Shown piece by piece: positions 22,157-28,324 of a stretch of 28,324 nt of DNA. A program made the translations under genes and the position numbers. The notes beneath the pieces were generated by a model. It ran no database searches. It saw only the letters and a program-made list of their open reading frames with translations, and had not been told where the DNA came from. The stretch lies in assembly GCA_009692905.1 (NCBI GenBank), contig SHYI01000003.1, positions 1 through 28,324 of the forward strand, given 5' to 3'. How positions within the stretch are numbered: the stretch's first letter is position 1; the number at the start of each line of letters is the position of its first letter. This DNA is from Chloroflexota bacterium (GTDB lineage: Bacteria; Chloroflexota; Limnocylindria; Limnocylindrales; Limnocylindraceae).

Positions 22157-23017
22157 ATGCGTACCGTCACCACTCGTTCCGAACTCGACGAGACTCTCGC
22201 CCAACTCGCCCGCCCTGTTGCACTGGTACCAACGATGGGGGCGCTCCACGCCGGTCATGCGGCGCTGATCGCCGCCGCGCGCCGCACCGCTGCCACCGTG
22301 GTTGTCTCGATCTTCGTCAATCCACGACAGTTCGGGTCTGCCGCTGATATGGCGGAATACCCACGCACGCTCGAGGCCGACCAGCAGCTCGCCCAGGCGG
22401 CTGGCGCACACGTCGTTTTCGTCCCCAACGTTGACGAGATCTATCCGCCCAACGAACCGGTCGCGAGCGTTGAGCCAGGACCACTCGCTACGCGGCTTGA
22501 GGGTGCCTCCCGGCCCGGACACTTTGCCGGCGTGGCGACCGTCGTCTCGCGACTCTTTGATCTGGTGCACCCCGACCAGGCTCTCTTCGGTGCGAAGGAT
22601 GCGCAGCAGGCGCGCGTCATCGAATGGATGGCAGCACAGCGCAGCGACCAAATTGCAATTCTTCGCGTCGCAACGGTGCGCGATGGTGACGGCCTGGCAC
22701 TCAGCTCGCGCAATCAGAAGCTCTCAGCGAACGGTCGCATCGCGGCGGCAAAGGCGATCCCCGTCGCCCTCTCGCTCATCGCCGAGGCGTGTGCCTCAGG
22801 GGTTACGAGCGTTGCCGCGCTGCGGGCACTCGCCGAGCGGGTGATCGCTGCAGAGCCAAGTGTCGCGCTTGACTACCTCGACTTCGCCGAGAGCGCAACG
22901 CTCGCGCCACTTGCAGAAGGCGCACAGGTTGGCGATGCTGCATTTGGCGAGGCCCTCGTCTCTCTCGCCGCCGTTGTAGATGGGGTGCGCCTAATCGACG
23001 CGATCACGCTCCCGTAG
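22157..23017 (+). CDS. panC: Pantothenate synthetase (pantoate-beta-alanine ligase)
   Basis: Joins pantoate and beta-alanine with ATP to form pantothenate, the substrate of coaX in the same cluster. The 286-aa protein has PTMGALHAGH (25-34) with the HxGH ATP motif (H31, H34), SIFVNPRQF 51-59, EGASRPGHFAGV 115-126, FGAKDAQQ 144-151 and LSSRNQKLS 182-190 (KMSKS-equivalent). Ala replaces the usual Glu in FGxKD. The start lies 15 bp after panB with only a weak GGGC ribosome binding site. Aspartate decarboxylase (panD), which supplies beta-alanine, is absent here. It ends 9 bp from the convergent P-loop/DRTGG gene. Confidence 0.95.
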   Translation: MRTVTTRSELDETLAQLARPVALVPTMGALHAGHAALIAAARRTAATVVVSIFVNPRQFGSAADMAEYPRTLEADQQLAQAAGAHVVFVPNVDEIYPPNEPVASVEPGPLATRLEGASRPGHFAGVATVVSRLFDLVHPDQALFGAKDAQQARVIEWMAAQRSDQIAILRVATVRDGDGLALSSRNQKLSANGRIAAAKAIPVALSLIAEACASGVTSVAALRALAERVIAAEPSVALDYLDFAESATLAPLAEGAQVGDAAFGEALVSLAAVVDGVRLIDAITLP

Positions 23018-23026
23018 GGGCGTCGG

Positions 23027-24151
23027 CTAGCGCGTTGGAACGGGGCGTGCCGCCGCAAGGATGCGGCCCACGTCGAGTGAGCCGGAAACGAGCTGCTTGA
23101 TCTCTTCAATCTTGCGCAGGTCTTCGGGGTGTGTCTTCACCAGTAGGTCGTGCACGTTCGAGGCAACGCTGTACGTATCGCCCTCCATCAACACGGCGAA
23201 GATGTTCGCCTTACGAATCAGGTCCAGCACTCGGGCGCTCGGTCGATAGCCGCCGCTAAGGACGAAGCCGAGCGGCCGGTTCGGATGCTCCTTTCCGTCG
23301 AGCCATAGCTGCGTGAGCACCTCGATCACATCCTCGCGGTCACCAGGAACGACTACGAGGGCGCTCTCGCCGATGCGCTGCATCACATGCTCAGGCTGCA
23401 TCGCGGCAACGGAGACGCGACCGATGATTACGTCCATGTCGCGGCCTGGCCAGAGCGTCTCGCCCTGCAAGCCATCTTCGATGATCGCCAGCGTGGGGTT
23501 CGAAAGGATTTGGCGATACGGAAGGACACCGAGCAGCGGAATTCCGTGGCGCTCTAGCCCCTTCTCAAGCAGTCGCGGCAACTCTGGCTGCAGGTCAAGG
23601 TCAACCTTGTTGACGATCGCCCCCGCAACCTCAACGCCACGCGCGGCGAAGAGCGCCGCGTTCAACACGATCTCATCGATCGGTCGGCCGATACCACCCT
23701 CGCTGACGATGATCACCGGCGCGCCGAGCAGCGCGGCAACATCGGCGTTACTCAGGCCGATCACCGCACCTACGCCCGCATGCCCTGTCCCCTCAAGGAG
23801 CAGCAGTTCGTGCCTCTGTGCGAGCTCCACCTGTGCGGCGATGATCTTTGCGCCGAGGTCTTCAACCACCTGCCCCTCAATCACCTTGCGCGTGAAGCCG
23901 CGCGGAATCTGTACCGGAGAGAGAAGGGCGACCGCATCGGTCAGATCAAACACGCCGCGCATTAGGGCGGCATCTTCGTCGGCGGGGGTGTTGTCGATGG
24001 TGATCCAGCGTTGGCCAACCGGCTTCATGAATCCCGTGTTGAGCCCCTGCGCGCGGAAGGCGGCAAAGAGTCCGAGTGAGGTGGTCGTCTTGCCGCGGTT
24101 CTGCCCCGTCGCGGCGAGGAAGAGCTGCCGTGCGCCCACGGCACCGGTCAT
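23027..24151 (-). CDS. BioD-like P-loop / DRTGG-domain protein (Pta N-terminal-like, stand-alone)
   Basis: This 374-aa protein has two parts. Residues about 8-215 are a dethiobiotin-synthetase-like P-loop domain: ATGQNRGKTTTS 14-25 (Walker A), KPVGQ 43-47, LEGTGH 119-124, VIIVSEGGIGRPIDE 146-160, IVNKVD 179-184. Residues about 218-355 look like a DRTGG domain (VIIGRVSVAAMQPEHV, GDREDVIE). The same pair forms the N-terminal half of long phosphotransacetylases, where it is regulatory, but the catalytic Pta domain is absent. It starts 4 bp after the upstream unknown gene, with GAGG as a distant Shine-Dalgarno. It may sense a nucleotide or other ligand and act with that neighbour; this is inference. 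Confidence 0.82.
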   Translation of the reverse strand: MTGAVGARQLFLAATGQNRGKTTTSLGLFAAFRAQGLNTGFMKPVGQRWITIDNTPADEDAALMRGVFDLTDAVALLSPVQIPRGFTRKVIEGQVVEDLGAKIIAAQVELAQRHELLLLEGTGHAGVGAVIGLSNADVAALLGAPVIIVSEGGIGRPIDEIVLNAALFAARGVEVAGAIVNKVDLDLQPELPRLLEKGLERHGIPLLGVLPYRQILSNPTLAIIEDGLQGETLWPGRDMDVIIGRVSVAAMQPEHVMQRIGESALVVVPGDREDVIEVLTQLWLDGKEHPNRPLGFVLSGGYRPSARVLDLIRKANIFAVLMEGDTYSVASNVHDLLVKTHPEDLRKIEEIKQLVSGSLDVGRILAAARPVPTR

Positions 24152-24155
24152 CGGG

Positions 24156-24773
24156 TTACGCCTCTTCGCGCGGCGCGGTGCGACGCTCGATCAGGTTGAC
24201 CGCCTCTTTAAGGCGCGTCACCGACTCTTGGTCAACATCCTCGCGGCTGATGTGTGTGCCGAGTTTGTCGAGCACTTCGGCGGCTACTTCAAGGAAGACA
24301 TTGGCGTCGGCGATAAAGAACTCCGACTCGTTGCTGTAGCGCACGAAGGTGAGTCGCCCCTGCAACGTTCGTCGGTCGTCGGCATGGGCAACCTGCGTGG
24401 TGAAGTTATGCCCCTGAATGCCGTCGGGGTTGGAGAGGAAGCTCAGCGCGTTATCAATTGCCAGGCCGAAGCGCGCGCGCCAGCCGGCGAGACGATCGAT
24501 CACCTCGGCTGGCAGTCGTAGCTCTGTCACCTCGTCGAAGACCTCGGGGGCTGCCGTGAGTGCCGTCACCAGGGTTGCCCCCTGGCGCTGGCCGAGCATC
24601 GCCTGGAGCGAACGCTCCAGCGTGACCACCTCGGCGTCGAAGTGGCTCGAGGTGATCAGGTCAACGAGCAGGTCCTCAACGTTGTCGAGCGCCGAACCCT
24701 CGGTGAGCGCGGCGGCAAGCGCGAGGATCTCCTCGCGAAAGAGAAAACGCTCTTCGTGGTCTAGTCCTGCCAT
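24156..24773 (-). CDS. Hypothetical protein coupled to the DRTGG protein
   Basis: I do not recognise this 205-aa acidic, soluble protein. Residues 1-115 look helical (LFREEILALAAAL 11-23, VEDLLVDLI 32-40, VIDRLAGWRARFGLAIDNAL 91-110). Residues 120-165 look like a small beta region (LQGRLTFVRYSNESEFFIAD 137-156). A final helix runs to about 196. There are no cysteines, membrane segments or nucleotide motifs. It starts 25 bp after gdhA and ends 4 bp before the DRTGG gene, so the pair is very likely cotranslated. TAGGAT before the ATG can be read as Shine-Dalgarno AGGA (7 bases away) or as a -10 element. Confidence 0.75.
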   Translation of the reverse strand: MAGLDHEERFLFREEILALAAALTEGSALDNVEDLLVDLITSSHFDAEVVTLERSLQAMLGQRQGATLVTALTAAPEVFDEVTELRLPAEVIDRLAGWRARFGLAIDNALSFLSNPDGIQGHNFTTQVAHADDRRTLQGRLTFVRYSNESEFFIADANVFLEVAAEVLDKLGTHISREDVDQESVTRLKEAVNLIERRTAPREEA

Positions 24774-24798
24774 TGGCGCATCCTAGCGCGCAGAGGGT

Positions 24799-26049
24799 TT
24801 ACGGGTAGATACCCCGCACCATCATGGCATCGGCTACACGCTGCACCGAGAGGAGGTAGGCACCTGTGCGCAGGTGGCTCTTCTCCTTCTGGGCCATGTC
24901 GTAGACCTCGTGGAAGGCGCGAACCATCTTCTGCTCGAGGCGAACATTGACCTCCTCCTCCTCCCAGAAGTCGCGGTTCAGGTTCTGCACCCACTCGAAG
25001 TAGCTCACCGTCACACCACCTGCGTTGCAGAGGATGTCAGGGATCACCATGGCGCCGTTTGCGAAGAGGATGTCGTCCGCCTCTGGCGTCGTAGGTCCGT
25101 TCGCCGCCTCGGCGACGATCTTCGTCTTGATCTTGCCGGCATTCTCCGCAGTGATCTGATTCTCGAGGGCGGCTGGAATGAGCACGTCACAGGCGATCTC
25201 CAGGATCGCCTGATTGCTCACCAGCGTTGCGCCAGCAAAGCCAACGACGCTCCCGGTCTTCTTCTTATGCGCATCGACTGCAGCAAGGTCGAGGCCGGCT
25301 GGGTTGTGGATGCCGCCGCTGCTATCGGAGACGGCGATCACCTTCGAGCCGAGCTCGCTGATCAGTCGCGCCGCAATGGATCCGGCGTTGCCGTACCCCT
25401 GCACCACGACCGTTGCACCCTTCAGGTTGAGGTTGATCTTGCCCGCCGCTTCGCGAATGCAGAAGACTGCACCACGCGCCGTTGCCTCGTTGCGGCCCTT
25501 CGAGCCGCCGAGCGCAATCGGCTTACCGGTGACCACACCAGGAACGGTGTAGCCAACATGCATTGAATAGGTGTCCATCATCCAGGCCATCGTCTGGCTG
25601 TTGGTGTTCACATCAGGCGCCGGAATATCGGACTCTGGCCCAATGATGACCGCGATCTCTGTGGTGAAGCGGCGCGTCAGGCGCTCAAGCTCACCGAGTG
25701 ACAACTTCTTCGGGTCAACGGTGACGCCGCCCTTGCCGCCGCCATAGGGAAGATCCATCACGGCGCACTTCCACGACATCCACATGGAGAGGGCCTTCAC
25801 CTCTTCGATGTTCACGTCCTGGTGAAAACGGATGCCGCCCTTCGCTGGGCCGCGTCCGAGGTTGTGCTGCACGCGGTGCCCCTCAAAGACTCGGGTTGAT
25901 CCGTCGTCCATGCGCACAGGGAAGTGCACGGTGAGCTGTCGGCGTGGCTCGCGCAAGACGGCGGCGATGCCGGAGTCGAGGCCGAGCCGCTTTGCGGCAA
26001 GGTCGAACTGCTGCTGCGCAACTGCCCAGGCGCTCTTCTGTGCACTCAT
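24799..26049 (-). CDS. gdhA: Glutamate dehydrogenase (Glu/Leu/Phe/Val dehydrogenase family)
   Basis: Interconverts glutamate and 2-oxoglutarate plus ammonia with NAD(P). The 416-aa hexameric-type enzyme shows GPAKGGIRFH 67-76, DLPYGGGKGGV 99-109 with catalytic K106, the PAPDVNTN segment 143-150 with the catalytic Asp (D146), GYGNAGS 218-224 in the Rossmann domain, and AEAANGPTTPEAD 313-325. Coenzyme preference cannot be told by eye. The ATG at 26047-26049 is preferred over a longer in-frame start because AGGAGAGG (26059-26066) lies 9 bases before it and the 28 extra residues are not family-like. It may be the first gene of a gdhA / unknown / DRTGG operon. Confidence 0.94.
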   Translation of the reverse strand: MSAQKSAWAVAQQQFDLAAKRLGLDSGIAAVLREPRRQLTVHFPVRMDDGSTRVFEGHRVQHNLGRGPAKGGIRFHQDVNIEEVKALSMWMSWKCAVMDLPYGGGKGGVTVDPKKLSLGELERLTRRFTTEIAVIIGPESDIPAPDVNTNSQTMAWMMDTYSMHVGYTVPGVVTGKPIALGGSKGRNEATARGAVFCIREAAGKINLNLKGATVVVQGYGNAGSIAARLISELGSKVIAVSDSSGGIHNPAGLDLAAVDAHKKKTGSVVGFAGATLVSNQAILEIACDVLIPAALENQITAENAGKIKTKIVAEAANGPTTPEADDILFANGAMVIPDILCNAGGVTVSYFEWVQNLNRDFWEEEEVNVRLEQKMVRAFHEVYDMAQKEKSHLRTGAYLLSVQRVADAMMVRGIYP

Positions 26050-26194
26050 CGTTTTGTACCTCTCCTCTGCCGCCCTGGCGGGTGCCTGGCGGACGCCGTG
26101 CGGCGATCTCCCCAACCCTACAACGCGCCCCAAAAAGGCGTTGCGCGTAGGTTGCGGCGTGCTGCCGCCCGTGCGGCGAGGCGAGGCTTTGTGG

Positions 26195-27049
26195 CTAGGC
26201 GCGGATCAGCGCGACGCCGAGACCCTTCGGACCGGTGTGTGGGCCAATGGCCGCACCGGCTCGAACGATTCCTGGCTTCAGGGCGGCAATCTCGGGGAAC
26301 CGAGCGCAGACCTCATCGCGGAACGCCTCAATGTCGGGCGACTCCGAATGGAGCATGGTCAGCTCCTGAATTGGTGATGCGCTGATGAGCTCCATGAAAC
26401 GCTCGCGTGCCTTCGCCGTTGTTCGTGGCTTGTCAAGGGTCACAACCTCACCATCAATGATGTCGATGATCGGCTTGACCGAAAGGAGTCCGCCGATCGC
26501 CGCTCGCGCTGGGCTGATGCGGCCGCCGGCCTTCAAGTAATCCAACGAGTTGAGGAAGAAGATCACGTGCGTCTTTGGAATGAGCTCACCGAGTTCAGCG
26601 ACGATCTGTGGCGCCTTCCAGCCTTCTGCGGCGCGGTGATAGGCGCGCGCAACGAGCAGCCCCTCGGCCGCCGATGCGGTCGCGGTGTCTACGAGATGAA
26701 TGTTCTTCGACTGCGGATGGTCTGCGGCGGCAATCTCGGCATTCCTGTACGTCGCCGAGAGCTTCGAGGCGACGTGCACCGAGACGATCTCTTTTGCGCC
26801 ACCAGCAAACGCCTTGTCATACGCCGCGGTAAAGGCGGCGGGTGGCGGAGCGGCGGTCTTTGGGAACGGTGCCCCCGGTGCGGTGAGTCGCTTCCAGAAC
26901 TGATCCATGGAGAGCTCCTCGTTCACCTTGAAGCTCTCGGAGCCGAAGGAGACGATGACCGGCACGATGGTGATGCCGAGCCGCTTCGCCGCATCAGGTG
27001 GAATGTCCGATGCGCTGTCGGTGATGATTGCAACCGTTGACTTCGCCAT
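26195..27049 (-). CDS. DegV family fatty-acid-binding protein
   Basis: DegV/FakB-type proteins bind a fatty acid and, with a FakA kinase, present it for phosphorylation; no FakA is present here. The 284-aa protein has TDSASDIP 10-17, KTAAPPPAAF 64-73 (the PxTSxPSP loop), SKLSATYRNA 95-104, LDYLKAGGRIS 169-179 and GPHTGPKGLGV 269-279 near the C-terminus. The ATG at 27047-27049 is used because GGGAGG (27060-27065) precedes it by 10 bases; an in-frame ATG 7 codons upstream would overlap that ribosome site. It lies 69 bp after the MFS gene on the same strand. Confidence 0.93.
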   Translation of the reverse strand: MAKSTVAIITDSASDIPPDAAKRLGITIVPVIVSFGSESFKVNEELSMDQFWKRLTAPGAPFPKTAAPPPAAFTAAYDKAFAGGAKEIVSVHVASKLSATYRNAEIAAADHPQSKNIHLVDTATASAAEGLLVARAYHRAAEGWKAPQIVAELGELIPKTHVIFFLNSLDYLKAGGRISPARAAIGGLLSVKPIIDIIDGEVVTLDKPRTTAKARERFMELISASPIQELTMLHSESPDIEAFRDEVCARFPEIAALKPGIVRAGAAIGPHTGPKGLGVALIRA

Positions 27050-27076
27050 GGTGTCTCTCCCTCCCAGCATGCGTGC

Positions 27077-27119
27077 GGGCAGATCGCCCTCACGTCTCCT
27101 AGAGTCTATCGGCGCCGAT
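27077..27119. repeat. Short inverted repeats between the MFS gene and degV
   Basis: A perfect 12-bp palindrome ATCGGCGCCGAT (27108-27119) touches the MFS stop codon. A GGGC/GCCC hairpin (27077-27080 / 27086-27089) follows. Either could be an operator or a weak terminator; there is no U-tract. Confidence 0.3.
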
Positions 27120-28324
27120 CAGCCGTGCGCGCCGTGTTGCCCGGGTGCGCTGGGGAGCAGGATTTCGTGCTCAACGCGGCGCAGAATGAGCAGGAATGTG
27201 CCCGCAACCACGAGGAATCCGAGGGTGGCGTAGACCAATCCGTCGACTCCGAAGGTGACCGCCAGGTCGCCCGCGATCTTCACGCCAATCACCTGACCGA
27301 GGCCCAGGAAGATGGAGTAGAGGCCCATCACCGCGCTTCGATCCGCGTGATATCGCTCAGAGACGTCGGCCAAGAAGCCGAGCGCCGCTGGCGTTGCGCC
27401 AGCGATGAAGAACATCGAGCCGCAGAGCACCGCGAAGAGGAGTGCGATCAAAGGCAGCTCGTTGCCAGAGAGGCGATTGATGGCAAAGATGGCGGCCATC
27501 GCCACGACGAAGGCGATCAGACCGAGCAGCAGCATGGTGGTGCGGCGGAAGTTGGCGAAGCGGTTCCCCCAGAAGAAGAGCCCAACGCCGCCAATGAGTG
27601 CAACGAAGGCGAAGCCTGAGGTGACGACGATAAATGGAAAGCCGCTGAGCAGGAACTGACCAGAGAGCTTCACCGTCTCGTCACCGAGCAGCAGGTTGAG
27701 CCCTTGTGGCACCCAGACGCCGATGATGGCGTTGATCGAGACCCATGTTGGTACGAAGAGCAGGATCCCTCGCTGACTGAACAGCTTGACGTACTTGCGG
27801 AGGCGGTTCTCAGTCTGCGGTGGTGGCGCGGCGTGTTCATCTTTCACGCCGTAGGCGAAGAAGAGGAGGGCGAGCACGTAGATCACACCATTTACGGCGA
27901 AGGCTGCCGGCCCGAAGATCGCCCAGAGCGGGCCAGCCAGGGCCGTTCCCGCAACGAGGAGTCCGCCGAGAGTTGCCACTTCGAAGAGGGTGACGACGCG
28001 GCCCCGCAGCGCGGCGTCATGACTCGTCTTCGCCGCGACGTACGAAAGGATCGAGGGGACGCTGGCCGCCGTTGAGGCCCCTTCAAGAAGGCGCGTACCA
28101 ATGAGGAGCGGAATCGTCATGGAGAATGGGGTGAGGACGACCGCCGCAAGGCCGAAGAGTGGCCCAAGCAGCATCACGGGCTTTCGTCCGATGCGGTCGG
28201 CAATGATGCCGAAGATCGGCGAACCGAGCAGCTCTGTCACATAGAAGGCGAGCGTGATCGTTGCAAGATCAACCGGGGTGATGGTGACCGATCCGGTGGA
28301 GTTGAGGTACTTGTTCCAGACGAT
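27119..28324 (-). CDS. MFS transporter (start outside window)
   Basis: The frame stays open to the right edge: 28 further codons precede the first possible in-window start (a GTG at 28238-28240), ending in LAFYVTELLGSP, which is transmembrane helix 2 of an MFS protein. The first helix and start codon are therefore off the window. Visible residues number 401. GIIADRIGRKP is MFS motif A in the loop after helix 2. About ten further hydrophobic segments follow, with a charged central loop (VKDEHAAPPPQTENRLRKYVKLF) between the two halves. No substrate-specific motif is recognised; drug or metabolite efflux is typical. The C-terminus is short and His-containing. Confidence 0.85.
   Translation of the reverse strand: MVWNKYLNSTGSVTITPVDLATITLAFYVTELLGSPIFGIIADRIGRKPVMLLGPLFGLAAVVLTPFSMTIPLLIGTRLLEGASTAASVPSILSYVAAKTSHDAALRGRVVTLFEVATLGGLLVAGTALAGPLWAIFGPAAFAVNGVIYVLALLFFAYGVKDEHAAPPPQTENRLRKYVKLFSQRGILLFVPTWVSINAIIGVWVPQGLNLLLGDETVKLSGQFLLSGFPFIVVTSGFAFVALIGGVGLFFWGNRFANFRRTTMLLLGLIAFVVAMAAIFAINRLSGNELPLIALLFAVLCGSMFFIAGATPAALGFLADVSERYHADRSAVMGLYSIFLGLGQVIGVKIAGDLAVTFGVDGLVYATLGFLVVAGTFLLILRRVEHEILLPSAPGQHGAHG

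Noticed and set aside
23313..24521. 402-codon plus-strand frame, Ser/Thr/Arg-rich
   Set aside because: Antisense to the P-loop/DRTGG gene and its neighbour; composition is that of a reversed high-GC gene and it spans two real genes.
26120..26150. Terminator after degV from the CAACGC/GCGTTG inverted repeat
   Set aside because: The T-run lies in the loop rather than after the stem in the direction of transcription, and the stem is only 6 bp.
1..28324. CRISPR arrays, insertion sequences, prophage or integrative elements
   Set aside because: No regularly spaced repeats outside the histone-like gene, and no transposase, integrase, phage or toxin-antitoxin signature seen in any frame.

Overview
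The window is a dense, high-GC bacterial chromosome segment made almost entirely of housekeeping genes, many overlapping by 1-4 bases. I see no phage genes, insertion sequences, CRISPR arrays or rRNA. The gene set (K+-independent membrane pyrophosphatase, class I lysyl-tRNA synthetase, shikimate kinase/DHQ synthase fusion, lysine-rich histone-like protein) and the TTGACC / TAnnnT promoter style suggest a compact-genome Chloroflexota or Actinomycetota relative. That placement is inference; no marker here is diagnostic.

Layout. 1-709 (minus): the start of a HAD phosphatase that runs off the left edge, and a KAP-repeat histone-like protein with its own promoter, overlapped by two DnaA-box-like 9-mers, and a tandem-hairpin terminator. 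710-1316: non-coding, ending in a promoter, an 11-codon Phe/Tyr-rich leader peptide and an intrinsic terminator, which together look like a transcription attenuator. 1317-8278 (plus): a seven-gene operon encoding every step from DAHP synthesis to chorismate plus chorismate mutase: aroF, aroA, aroE, aroC, aroK-aroB fusion, aroQ, chorismate mutase. 8205-12896 (minus): uppP, argR, class I lysS, serS, tRNA-Ser(UGA) and a small four-cysteine protein whose 3' end overlaps the chorismate mutase gene in antisense. 13008-15209 (minus): hppA with a structured 5' UTR. 15400-18161 (plus): lepB and two integral membrane proteins, the second a degenerate relative of the NuoN/NuoM/MrpD antiporter-like family.

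18184-19131 (minus): ndk behind a hypothetical gene. 19198-23017 (plus): coaX, coaBC, panB, panC, a pantothenate/coenzyme A cluster. 23027-28324 (minus): in transcription order an MFS transporter (5' end off the window), degV, gdhA, an unknown 205-aa protein and a BioD-like P-loop/DRTGG protein.

The strongest unusual signals are: (1) the aromatic leader peptide and attenuator in front of a DAHP synthase that also carries an N-terminal regulatory domain, implying control at both transcription and enzyme level; (2) the antiporter-fold membrane protein that appears to have lost the charged residues of its proton path, translationally coupled to an unrecognised seven-helix protein; (3) the DnaA-box pair over the histone-like gene promoter; (4) the serS / cognate tRNA-Ser linkage with a small zinc-ribbon-like gene behind it; (5) several genes whose -10 element lies only 6-7 bases before the start codon, suggesting leaderless transcripts. 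No search was run; all family calls come from motifs read by eye.
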